From positions 1 through 64,000 of the forward strand of contig NZ_JAGGKP010000001.1 in assembly GCF_017873765.1 (NCBI RefSeq): a DNA stretch of 64,000 nt, read 5' to 3'. Shown one piece after another: positions 1-7,775 of the stretch. Source of the stretch: Paenibacillus sediminis. GTDB taxonomy: Bacteria > Bacillota > Bacilli > Paenibacillales > Paenibacillaceae. Within the stretch, counting starts at the first letter, position 1, and the number at the start of each line of letters is the position of its first letter. The notes under the pieces were generated by a model. The model was not told the DNA's origin. It ran no database searches and saw only the letters and a program-made list of their open reading frames with translations. The position numbers were made by a program, and so were the translations under genes.

Positions 1-1461
<1,461 letters not shown>

Positions 1462-1605
1462 TAATAGAATGAAACGCAAATTCACATTTCGGTACTAGTT
1501 TTCAGGGATTGAAACCTGAAGATATGATTTTAAGCTGCATGCCTTTTATAAGGGCGGATAGTATGCTGAAGCGAAAGCGTGGCAGAATAGCAGCGCAAAA
1601 ATCCT

Positions 1606-1723
1606 GTTTGGTGACAATGGCGGAGGGGTTCCACGCGTACCCATACCGAACACGACCGTTAAGCCCTCCAGCGCCGATGGTACTTGGACCGAAGGGTCCT
1701 GGGAGAGTAGGACGTTGCCAAGC
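1606..1723 (+). rRNA. rrf: 5S ribosomal RNA
   Basis: A segment of about 118 bases starts TTTGGTGACAATGGCGGAGG and ends GGACGTTGCCAAGC. It has the conserved 5S core CCCATACCGAACACG, and its two ends pair as expected for helix I. It lies about 145 bases after the 23S and only a few bases before the first tRNA, the usual order in a Bacillales rRNA operon. Confidence 0.97.
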
Positions 1724-1728
1724 GATGT

Positions 1729-1804
1729 TCCCTGATAGCTCAGTTGGTAGAGCACTCGACTGTTAATCGAGTTGTCACAGGTTCGAGTCCTGTTCGGGGA
1801 GCCA
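1729..1804 (+). tRNA. tRNA-Asn (GTT)
   Basis: A cloverleaf can be drawn with acceptor TCCCTGA/TCGGGGA, anticodon loop CTGTTAA and T-arm GGTTCGAGTCC. The CCA is encoded. It is the first of twelve tRNAs co-transcribed behind the 5S gene. Confidence 0.96.
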
Positions 1805-1810
1805 TTTCAC

Positions 1811-1902
1811 GGAGAGGTGTCCGAGTTGGCCGAAGGAGCACGATTGGAAATCGTGTAGGCGTCAAAAGCGTCTCGAGGGTTCGAATCCCTCTCTCTCCGC
1901 CA
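1811..1902 (+). tRNA. tRNA-Ser (GGA)
   Basis: A long-variable-arm tRNA with acceptor GGAGAGG/CTCTCC, anticodon loop TTGGAAA reading UCC/UCU, and an encoded CCA. The long variable arm identifies a class II tRNA, consistent with serine. Confidence 0.96.
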
Positions 1903-1919
1903 GCCAGGATACGTATTAT

Positions 1920-1994
1920 GGCCCGTTGGTCAAGGGGTTAAGACACCTCCCTTTCACGGAGGTAACAGGGGTTCGAATCCCCTACGGGTCACCA
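1920..1994 (+). tRNA. tRNA-Glu (TTC)
   Basis: Acceptor GGCCCGT/ACGGGTC, anticodon loop CTTTCAC and T-arm GGTTCGAATCC are visible. The CCA is encoded. Confidence 0.96.
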
Positions 1995-2004
1995 TTATAC
2001 ATAA

Positions 2005-2080
2005 GGAGACTTAGCTCAGCTGGGAGAGCATCTGCCTTACAAGCAGAGGGTCGGGGGTTCGATCCCCTCAGTCTCCACCA
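2005..2080 (+). tRNA. tRNA-Val (TAC)
   Basis: Acceptor GGAGACT/AGTCTCC and anticodon loop CTTACAA are visible, with an encoded CCA. Confidence 0.96.
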
Positions 2081-2092
2081 TAAGATTACTAA

Positions 2093-2169
2093 CGCGGGGT
2101 GGAGCAGCTCGGTAGCTCGTCGGGCTCATAACCCGAAGGCCGCAGGTTCAAATCCTGCCCCCGCAACCA
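2093..2169 (+). tRNA. initiator tRNA-fMet (CAT)
   Basis: The anticodon loop is CTCATAA, closed by three consecutive G-C pairs (GGG/CCC). The first base C1 is unpaired against A72. Both are hallmarks of bacterial initiator tRNA, so this is fMet and not elongator Met. The CCA is encoded. Confidence 0.95.
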
Positions 2170-2176
2170 AACATGT

Positions 2177-2253
2177 GGAACCGTGGTGTAGAGGCCTAAC
2201 ATGCCTGCCTGTCACGCAGGAGATCGCGGGTTCGAATCCCGTCGGTTCCGCCA
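2177..2253 (+). tRNA. tRNA-Asp (GTC)
   Basis: Acceptor GGAACCG/CGGTTCC and anticodon loop CTGTCAC are visible, with an encoded CCA. Confidence 0.96.
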
Positions 2254-2263
2254 TTTCTTGTAA

Positions 2264-2339
2264 GAGCCATTAGCTCAGTTGGTAGAGCACCTGACTTTTA
2301 ATCAGGGTGTCGAAGGTTCGAGTCCTTCATGGCTCACCA
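2264..2339 (+). tRNA. tRNA-Lys (TTT)
   Basis: Acceptor GAGCCAT/ATGGCTC and anticodon loop CTTTTAA are visible, with an encoded CCA. Confidence 0.96.
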
Positions 2340-2359
2340 TTTTCAAATTAAAATATCGT

Positions 2360-2443
2360 GCGCGTGTGGCGGAATTGGCAGACGCACTAGACTTAGGATC
2401 TAGCGTCTTTGACGTGGGGGTTCAAGTCCCTCCACGCGCACCA
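2360..2443 (+). tRNA. tRNA-Leu (TAG)
   Basis: A class II tRNA with acceptor GCGCGTG/CACGCGC, anticodon loop CTTAGGA and an extended variable arm. The CCA is encoded. Confidence 0.96.
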
Positions 2444-2448
2444 TATTT

Positions 2449-2523
2449 GCGGACGTGGCTCAGCGGTAGAGCATCGCCTTGCCAAGGCGAGGGTCGCGGG
2501 TTCGATTCCCGTCGTCCGCTCCA
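2449..2523 (+). tRNA. tRNA-Gly (GCC)
   Basis: Acceptor GCGGACG/CGTCCGC and anticodon loop TTGCCAA are visible, with an encoded CCA. Confidence 0.96.
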
Positions 2524-2529
2524 TCATAT

Positions 2530-2606
2530 GTGCCCTTAGCTCAGCTGGATAGAGCGTTTGACTACGAATCAAAAGGTCGGGAGTTCGAATCTCTCAGGGC
2601 ACGCCA
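2530..2606 (+). tRNA. tRNA-Arg (ACG)
   Basis: Acceptor GTGCCCT/AGGGCAC and anticodon loop CTACGAA are visible. The first anticodon base is A, normally edited to inosine by TadA. The CCA is encoded. Confidence 0.96.
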
Positions 2607-2650
2607 TTATTACTTTAATGGCATGTGCGATAATCACATACTTTTATTAT

Positions 2651-2730
2651 GCCGGTGTGGCGGAATTGGCAGACGCGCGCGACTCAAAATCGTGAGGGAA
2701 ACCGTGGGGGTTCGAGTCCCTTCACCGGCA
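2651..2730 (+). tRNA. tRNA-Leu (CAA), no encoded CCA
   Basis: A class II tRNA with acceptor GCCGGTG/CACCGGC and anticodon loop CTCAAAA reading UUG. The gene ends at discriminator A followed by TTTT, so CCA is not encoded and must be added by the CCA-adding enzyme, unlike the ten tRNAs before it. Confidence 0.93.
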
Positions 2731-2761
2731 TTTTATTTTTATAATTACAAAACCATTTCAT

Positions 2762-2835
2762 CGGGACGTAGCTCAGCTTGGTAGAGCACCTGGTTTGGGA
2801 CCAGGGGGTCGCATGTTCAAATCGTGTCGTCCCGA
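2762..2835 (+). tRNA. tRNA-Pro (TGG), no encoded CCA
   Basis: Acceptor CGGGACG/CGTCCCG and anticodon loop TTTGGGA are visible. CCA is not encoded. This is the last tRNA of the array, directly before the operon terminator. Confidence 0.93.
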
Positions 2836-2842
2836 TTTAGTT

Positions 2843-2881
2843 AAAAGTCATGAGTGATCTTCATCACTCATGACTTTTTTT
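2843..2881 (+). terminator. Terminator of the rRNA-tRNA operon
   Basis: A perfect stem AAAAGTCATGAGTGAT/ATCACTCATGACTTTT with a CTTC loop is followed by a T run. It lies 8 bases after tRNA-Pro. Confidence 0.93.
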
Positions 2882-2941
2882 GTATAAATTCATACACCCT
2901 CGTCCAAAATAAGAAAAAAGAAGGATAGAAGGGGATTTTAC

Positions 2942-3634
2942 GTGAAAATGTTCAGGTTGAAGAAACAGCTCAAAAAACGTTTCAAACGTTGGAGACGTTC
3001 ACTATGGACATTCGCCGCATGTGGAATGATTGCACTGCTTGCATGGATGGGTCTGCCCTTATCAGATAAAATACAAAGCTTAATGACTTCAACTGAGCCC
3101 ATCGCATTAGAAGTATTATCAAATCCAGATACGAGTGAAGTTTCAAGCCAAACCATGCCGAATCATTTGACTCAGTTGCTTAAGTCATCCAAGCAATCCC
3201 GAACGGTTCACCTCAAAACCATTTATGTATGCGGTGAAGAAACCGTAACATTAGGAAAGTTTAAAGCCGATGAGATTTTAAAAATGTCTCGTGATCATTC
3301 GGATTGGAGCGGTAAATTGGATGAGCAAGGAGAAGTATGGTTCGTTCATCAAATCAATGACTTGTCGGACAATTGCAAAAAACAAGCTTATTTCAGTATT
3401 GATAAAAATGGGAACTTGACGTTATTTGAAGGGCCGCCGCAAAAAGAAAAGGTGATGCGCACGTTTTTTCAACTTGACGTAGGTTCAATGGAAACATCAC
3501 TTCCTGAAGGTGTGCTAGATCAGCTTGAGCAAGGGATTCGTATTCAAGACATAGATGAATATAATAGTGTACTTTCAACATTCAGCGACTATGCGGTTGA
3601 AGTATCAGAAAAGGTAATGAAACCAGGATACTAA
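2942..3634 (+). CDS. bofC: BofC-like forespore regulator of the SpoIVB signalling pathway
   Basis: A 230-residue protein with a very basic N-terminus, one membrane/signal segment at about residues 20-40, then a soluble domain. It contains a BofC-type segment (HLKTIYVCGEE at about residues 90-100) and the C-terminal BofC fold. In Bacillus, BofC acts in the forespore and inhibits the SpoIVB protease that triggers sigma-K activation. That role is family knowledge, and assignment here is by similarity and by position upstream of ruvC-ruvA-ruvB. The GTG at 2942 was chosen because GGGG at 2931-2934 lies 7 bases upstream; ATG 2948 is an alternative. The gene is monocistronic, closed by a terminator. 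Confidence 0.8.
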   Translation: MKMFRLKKQLKKRFKRWRRSLWTFAACGMIALLAWMGLPLSDKIQSLMTSTEPIALEVLSNPDTSEVSSQTMPNHLTQLLKSSKQSRTVHLKTIYVCGEETVTLGKFKADEILKMSRDHSDWSGKLDEQGEVWFVHQINDLSDNCKKQAYFSIDKNGNLTLFEGPPQKEKVMRTFFQLDVGSMETSLPEGVLDQLEQGIRIQDIDEYNSVLSTFSDYAVEVSEKVMKPGY

Positions 3635-3656
3635 GGTTACGTATTAAAGGTAGAAT

Positions 3657-3682
3657 GAGACGCGCATACGTCTCTTTTTTTT
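3657..3682 (+). terminator. Terminator after bofC
   Basis: Stem GAGACG/CGTCTC with loop CGCATA is followed by eight T. Confidence 0.9.
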
Positions 3683-3727
3683 ATATTACAGTAAGGAGAT
3701 GGGCGAAGAGAGGAGAGAAAAATAATT

Positions 3728-4509
3728 ATGGAATTTGTTCTGCAACTATTGCTTATTCTAGCGGGGACTAAAATTGCAGGTGATTTAGCAGTTCGCGTTG
3801 GTCAGCCGGCGGTACTTGGAAAGCTCTTGTAGGAATTATACTCGGACCGGCTGTACTGGGGTGGATTACTAGTGATCATCTGTTGTCACAGCTTTCACAA
3901 ATTGGCGTATTTCTCCTCATGTTTATTACCGGATTGGAAACGGATGTAGAGCAGCTTCGGCAAAATTGGAAATCTTCATTAGCAGTAGCCTTAGGAGGCA
4001 TCATATTGCCTTTCATAGGCGGTTATGGGGCGGCTTTAGCATTTGGGCTGTCATTTAATCAATCGATATTTTTCGGCTTACTATTATGCGCGACATCTGT
4101 CAGTATTTCCGTTCAGACGCTAAAGGAAATGAATCAACTGAGCATCCGCGAAGGTACAACGATTTTAGGCGCAGCCGTCATTGATGACATCGTTGTCGTC
4201 GTACTTCTTGCTGTCATGATGAGTTTTTTAGGTGCAGGGACTGATGCTTCCATTGGACTCGTCATCGGGAAAAAAGTACTCTTTTTTGCCATCATTTGGC
4301 TTGCTGGTTGGCTCTTAGTACCTCGGATTATGAAGTGGCTCTCACCATTACAGGTAACGGAAGCAGTGATTAGTGCCGCACTTATAATATGTTTTCTCTT
4401 TGTTTATTTTGCTGAATATATGGGTGTAGCAGGCATTATTGGCTCATTTGCTGCGGGGATTGCTATTTCTCAAACACGCTTTAAGCACGAAGTTGAAGAG
4501 ATGGTTTAG
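3728..4509 (+). pseudogene. CPA2-type Na+(K+)/H+ antiporter, N-terminal two thirds (frameshifted and interrupted)
   Basis: Translation from ATG 3728 gives a KefB/CPA2-like N-terminus with the motif GQPAVLGKLL, then hits a TAG at 3830. Reading resumes one frame over at CTT GTA GGA from 3826, giving LVGIILGPAVLGWI as expected for the family. This looks like a single lost base. The reading then continues through about eight hydrophobic helices, including GLETD and GVAGIIGSFAAGIAISQTRFKHEVE, to a stop at 4509. The remaining C-terminal third lies at 6119-6508, beyond about 1.6 kb of unrelated DNA. The two parts sum to about 389 residues, normal for the family. With two lesions the gene is very probably dead. 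Confidence 0.85.
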
Positions 4510-4521
4510 CCCATATAACGC

Positions 4522-4555
4522 AAAAAGAACCCTATTGGTCGGTGGGGTTCTTTTT
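4522..4555 (+). terminator. Terminator-like hairpin just inside the insert
   Basis: Stem AAAAAGAACCC/GGGGTTCTTTTT is flanked by A and T runs, so it could act on both strands. It lies 12 bases after the premature antiporter stop and would end transcription entering the insert. Confidence 0.8.
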
Positions 4556-4614
4556 GTTTCGGTGAAAGATTATGCCGCTCGGCTCTTTTTAAGGATATAA
4601 ATTAACAACTCAAA

Positions 4615-4840
4615 TATACCTCTCCCGTGGTGCTTCCGTCAACACACGGTTATTTGCGCAAACTCCGTCAGCGACGGGATCGAGAGCAATTAAGCTTAGT
4701 CCTTGATATGGAGCAGGAGGCCAAGGGGGATGGCGACATGACTGGCAGATCATCTTCTTCAGAGGCTCCATGTCAAGGAAAGTTGGTTCTCGGATCTCCT
4801 AAACGGAGAAGACCGCTCAAATTGAGCGGTCTTCTTTTTT
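4615..4840 (+). ncRNA. Structured non-coding RNA of unknown family, with its own terminator
   Basis: This stretch of about 225 bases has no credible reading frame but carries nested, well-paired stems. CCGTG 4625-4629 pairs with CACGG 4645-4649. CCGTC/GACGG at 4665-4677 has an AGC loop. GATC-GAGA-CAA from 4678 can pair with the segment 4783-4796. A 14-pair stem joins 4701-4714 and 4765-4778 with one G-U pair and encloses about 50 bases. A strong GAAGACCGCTCA hairpin with a T run ends it at 4840. No good sigma-A promoter was recognised, so the 5' end is uncertain. I could not match it to 6S, SRP, tmRNA, RNase P or a known riboswitch. Confidence 0.6.
4807..4840 (+). terminator. Intrinsic terminator of the structured RNA
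   Basis: Stem GAAGACCGCTCA/TGAGCGGTCTTC is followed by TTTTTT. Confidence 0.92.
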
Positions 4841-4923
4841 GTGATGAATTGTATAAGTTTTAGGGGTCGCAAAGGACCAGTGTTGGTTTTTAAGTTTTTA
4901 TCTGCAGTTATCATTGTATTTGT

Positions 4924-5162
4924 TTAGGAAATAAATTCAACCCAGTGTTTAAGGGTTTTATTCAGGGTTTTCCTCTCGTAGCTTAAAATACTAATTTCAC
5001 TATTAATCGGATTAAATTTAAGCTCCAATAGTTGTAGCTCCCCTACTATCAATAAATATAACGCACATGTATATTCCCAGCTATTAAGATTTGGATAATA
5101 AGGGTTGTTTTTTTGAAATGAAGTATCTCTTTATATAGTACAGGATTCAAATGAGGCTGCAT
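4924..5162 (-). pseudogene. Decayed small gene of unknown function
   Basis: On the minus strand a coding-like frame ends at TAA 4926-4924 and runs back through peptides such as WEYTCALYLLIVGELQLLEL and SYERKTLNKTLKHWVEFIS. Its 5' part lies in another frame, starting at ATG 5162 (MQPHLNPVLYK). The two parts join sensibly if the two bases GA are removed from the AAAGAGATAC run near 5125-5135. The length from ATG to stop is 3n+2, which fits a 2-base insertion. The joined product would be about 78 residues. The residue pattern looks like real protein, but I do not recognise the family and there is no clear ribosome binding site. Confidence 0.45.
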
Positions 5163-5204
5163 TTTTGAATCTTGATATTACTACACAAAGGGAGTTGTTT
5201 TAGT

Positions 5205-5528
5205 ATGCCAGAAGCAGTATGTACTTATTATGCCGGTAACCATCGGATATATGCTCAAGGTTTTGCGTTTTTATGCGATGAAAATTACAATCGTATCTAC
5301 TGGGATGGAGATGTAGGTCTCTATAAATGCAAGTGTGGAGATAGATTCTTGTGTGAAGGCTCTCCAGAAGCAGGAACAATTATTGGTAAATATGCTACAG
5401 AGGGGGCCATTCTTGGAGCAGCCACTGTTTCAGGGGTTGGGGTTTTACGAATTAATAGCAAACTTATTTATGAAACAACAGCTCGTTCCCTCCCTGGCTT
5501 CACCTTTTATCCAGGAAATCCAAATTAA
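5205..5528 (+). CDS. Small cysteine-containing protein of unknown function
   Basis: A 107-residue protein. The first 50 residues are rich in aromatic residues and contain four to five cysteines, including CKCGDRFLC, which could bind a metal. A glycine/alanine-rich apolar stretch follows (GTIIGKYATEGAILGAATVSGVG, about residues 53-75), then a short polar tail. ATG 5205 was chosen because AAGGGAG at 5188-5194 sits 10 bases upstream. A strong terminator follows. It lies inside the DNA that splits the antiporter gene and has AT-richer codon use than the housekeeping genes around it. I do not recognise a family; a secreted or toxin-like role would be guesswork. Confidence 0.55.
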   Translation: MPEAVCTYYAGNHRIYAQGFAFLCDENYNRIYWDGDVGLYKCKCGDRFLCEGSPEAGTIIGKYATEGAILGAATVSGVGVLRINSKLIYETTARSLPGFTFYPGNPN

Positions 5529-5548
5529 TTTTCTATCCATAGAACCAA

Positions 5549-5579
5549 GGCTGTCGAAATTTCGACAGCCTTCTTTTTT
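5549..5579 (+). terminator. Terminator after the small cysteine protein gene
   Basis: A perfect palindromic stem GGCTGTCGAAATTTCGACAGCC is followed by TTCTTTTTT. It lies between two converging genes. Confidence 0.92.
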
Positions 5580-5766
5580 ATTTGAGTAACTTAAATACCA
5601 CAATAATTACAGCAATAACTCCAACCATAATTAGTAAATTGGTGATGTCTCTCCATAAACCAGAGGGACCTTCAGAATGTAACTTTTTTTGATTTACATC
5701 GAAATTTGCCTTCGATCCTTGAGGATCGGCTAAGTGCGAAAAGGGTTTGTTGTTATCGTCATACAT
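5578..5766 (-). CDS. Small tail-anchored membrane protein of unknown function
   Basis: A 62-residue protein. The first 38 residues are polar (MYDDNNKPFSHLADPQGSK...), and a single strong C-terminal membrane helix follows (TNLLIMVGVIAVIIVVFKLL). That is the layout of a tail-anchored small protein. On the minus strand the ATG at 5766 is preceded by a clear AAGGAGGGC ribosome binding site, which supports real translation. It converges with the small cysteine protein gene. Function is unknown. Confidence 0.6.
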   Translation of the reverse strand: MYDDNNKPFSHLADPQGSKANFDVNQKKLHSEGPSGLWRDITNLLIMVGVIAVIIVVFKLLK

Positions 5767-5808
5767 GTTTTAGCCCTCCTTAAAAGCATTTACAGTGCCT
5801 GAACAGTA

Positions 5809-5816
5809 ATTATAAC
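5809..5816 (-). promoter_or_regulatory. Possible extended -10 promoter for the small membrane protein gene
   Basis: On the minus strand, TG-T-TATAAT (extended -10 type) lies about 45 bases upstream of the ATG at 5766. No good -35 is seen. Confidence 0.35.
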
Positions 5817-5989
5817 ACAAAAAAATTTAGCATATTCCAAAATAGTTAATTTTTATAATATCCAAATTTCTCATTATTTCCTCAATTGTTTATTCAATCA
5901 AAAAAGTATACTATAATAAGAACATTTGTTCCTATTATAGTTGTTATATTCTACTATTGGTTCTCTTTATATAACAGAGAGGTGAAGAT

Positions 5990-6097
5990 ATGCTCAAAAA
6001 AACTCAAAAAAAACCACTGCTCTCAAAAAATGGAATTGGAAAAGAATTTTGTGAGCTATGCCTCTTAGCGATCCTAATCTACATAAAGCGTTCTTAA
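5990..6097 (+). CDS. Possible 35-residue peptide gene
   Basis: ATG 5990 is preceded by AGAGGTGAAGAT, a good ribosome binding site. It opens a 35-codon frame with a lysine-rich N-terminus (MLKKTQKKPLLSKNG) and an apolar, two-cysteine C-terminal half (FCELCLLAILIYIKRS). This could be a small membrane-active or signalling peptide, or a chance frame. It is the last element before the insert's 3' junction with the antiporter gene. I do not recognise it. Confidence 0.3.
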   Translation: MLKKTQKKPLLSKNGIGKEFCELCLLAILIYIKRS

Positions 6098-6118
6098 AAC
6101 TAACATGCAGAGAGCGCA

Positions 6119-6508
6119 ATGTTAGAACCGATCGCTTACGCTATTTTTGTTCCAATTTTCTTTGTAAGTATTGGACTTGGAGTTACATTTGATGGCGTTG
6201 GTTCTCAAATTGGGTTCATCGTCATCGTTGCGATCGTCGCGATTGTTACGAAGTTGCTTGGCTCTGGACTGGGTGCTCGATTTACTGGATTTAATACGCG
6301 TTCTTCTCTTGGAATAGGTTCTGGCATGGTATCCAGAGGTGAAGTTGCGCTAATAATCGCATCTACAGGACTTACATCGGGACTGCTCGCAGAACAATAT
6401 TTCACTTCAATTGTCATTGTCGTCATACTTACAACGCTTGTGACACCGCCCATGCTAAAACTTGTTTTTCAAACTGCTGATCAGAAGAAAATGAAGACCA
6501 ATCAATGA
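6119..6508 (+). pseudogene. CPA2-type Na+(K+)/H+ antiporter, detached C-terminal third
   Basis: The reading gives LEPIAYAIFVPIFFVSIGLGVTF, then the SGLGARFTGFN and SLGIGSGMVSRGEVALIIASTGL segments, the classic last helices of KefB-family antiporters. It ends NQ* at 6508. It continues the protein that breaks off at 4509 (...KHEVEEMV). No ribosome binding site precedes 6119, so the fragment is unlikely to be translated on its own. Confidence 0.85.
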
Positions 6509-6566
6509 TAAGTCACCTAACGGACAATGAAATATATAAAGTTCTTAACTCTCTCCCTGTAAAGTT

Positions 6567-6575
6567 TGTTATAAT
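6567..6575 (+). promoter_or_regulatory. Extended -10 promoter of the ruvC operon
   Basis: TG-T-TATAAT at 6567-6575 lies about 45 bases before the ruvC start. TTAACT at 6545-6550 is a weak -35 at 19-base spacing. Confidence 0.55.
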
Positions 6576-6621
6576 GAAGTGAATACATATGTTCGCTTTG
6601 TTATGTAGGGGAGAGATTTTT

Positions 6622-7125
6622 TTGCGTATTTTAGGAATTGACCCGGGGATCGCCATTGTTGGCTTTGGGTTTATTGATAAACACGGGAGTAAGTTAACGC
6701 CAGTACAGTACGGGTGTATTCAGACAGAGGCTCATACTCCAGAGGAAGAACGGCTTCTTTATGTTTATGAGGGCATCACTCAGCTCATTGATCAATATAA
6801 ACCAGATGCAGTCGCATTTGAAAAGTTATTTTTTAATCGTAACGTAACAACAGCGATGAGCGTCTCTCAAGCGAGAGGTGTACTTGTGCTTGCAGCGGTA
6901 CAAAAAGGACTGCAAGTTGCAGAGTATACTCCAATGCAAGTAAAGCAAGCCATTGTAGGCTATGGCAAGGCTGAGAAGCGTCAGGTTCAGGAGATGGTGA
7001 AAATGTATCTTCGCCTGCAGAAAATTCCTAAGCCGGATGATGTGGCCGATGCGCTTGCAGTTGCGATTTGTCATGCGCACTCCTATACACTAAATTCTAA
7101 ATTAAATGAGGTATTGAAATCATGA
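6622..7125 (+). CDS. ruvC: RuvC, crossover-junction endodeoxyribonuclease
   Basis: A 167-residue protein that cleaves Holliday junctions made during recombination and fork repair, acting with the RuvAB branch-migration motor. The RNase H-like fold shows the catalytic acids: D of LGIDPG near the N-terminus, E of VAFEKLFF, and the DDVADALA pair near the C-terminus. TTG 6622 was chosen over the longer frame because AGGGGAGAG lies 7 bases upstream and the protein then starts RILGIDPG as in homologues. Its TGA overlaps the ruvA ATG (ATGA). Bacillus subtilis lacks RuvC and uses RecU, so its presence is typical of Paenibacillaceae and many other Firmicutes. Confidence 0.95.
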   Translation: MRILGIDPGIAIVGFGFIDKHGSKLTPVQYGCIQTEAHTPEEERLLYVYEGITQLIDQYKPDAVAFEKLFFNRNVTTAMSVSQARGVLVLAAVQKGLQVAEYTPMQVKQAIVGYGKAEKRQVQEMVKMYLRLQKIPKPDDVADALAVAICHAHSYTLNSKLNEVLKS

Positions 7126-7736
7126 TTGATTTTTTGCGCGGTCAATTGGTTCATTATGAAGCTGAATATATTGTTCTTGACGTTAATGGGGTCGGCTACC
7201 GTGTATTTTGCCCAAACCCTTTTGTGTTTGCTAAAAATGAAGGAATCGTTACAGTGTATACCCATCATCATGTGAGGGAAGATGCTATTTTGCTCTTTGG
7301 ATTCCCAACGAGAGAAGAGCAAAGGCTATTTCGCAAGCTGATTGACGTTTCGGGCATTGGCCCTCGTGTTGCGCTCGGCATATTAAGCGGCGGCACTCCT
7401 ACAACGGTTGTGAACGCGATCTATCAAGAAAATATTACATTTCTTACGAAACTGCCGGGCATTGGGAAGAAGACTGCACAGCGGATGATTTTAGATTTGA
7501 AGGACAAGCTGGACGGCATTGGAGAGGCTGTATATCAAACAGGGCTCTTCGCAGAACCTTCTGCCATTGTCGAGAGCGGATCGGCATGGACTGAGGCCAG
7601 AGACGCTCTGAAAGCTCTTGGTTATACAGAGACGGAACTTGATAAAGTGTGGCATGAACTTAAGGGCAGTGTAAGTGCTGAAGACACTGTTGATATATTG
7701 ATGAAGAAGGCGCTCAAGAGACTTTATGTTGGCTGA
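7122..7736 (+). CDS. ruvA: RuvA, Holliday-junction DNA-binding subunit
   Basis: A 204-residue protein that binds four-way junctions as a tetramer and loads RuvB. It has an OB-fold N-terminal domain (MIDFLRGQLVHYEAEYIVLDV), two helix-hairpin-helix motifs (LIDVSGIGPRVALGIL and LTKLPGIGKKTAQRMI), and a C-terminal three-helix domain (EARDALKALGYTETEL) that touches RuvB. It overlaps ruvC by four bases and is followed by ruvB after 39 bases, so the three are translated from one message. Confidence 0.97.
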   Translation: MIDFLRGQLVHYEAEYIVLDVNGVGYRVFCPNPFVFAKNEGIVTVYTHHHVREDAILLFGFPTREEQRLFRKLIDVSGIGPRVALGILSGGTPTTVVNAIYQENITFLTKLPGIGKKTAQRMILDLKDKLDGIGEAVYQTGLFAEPSAIVESGSAWTEARDALKALGYTETELDKVWHELKGSVSAEDTVDILMKKALKRLYVG

Positions 7737-7775
7737 TCGGTTCAGCATGCCTGCGATGAAAGGAAGTGATCAGAA

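Noticed and set aside
4627..4863. A 78-codon plus-strand frame in the insert
   Set aside because: It overlaps the paired stems and terminator of the structured RNA, has no ribosome binding site and an unnatural composition.
5886..6068. A 60-codon frame overlapping the 35-residue peptide frame
   Set aside because: It starts inside the promoter-like region without a ribosome binding site; the overlapping ATG 5990 has a good one.
4507..6118. Insert as a group I or group II intron
   Set aside because: No GTGYG start, no domain V hairpin, no intron-encoded protein, and the host gene has an additional frameshift.
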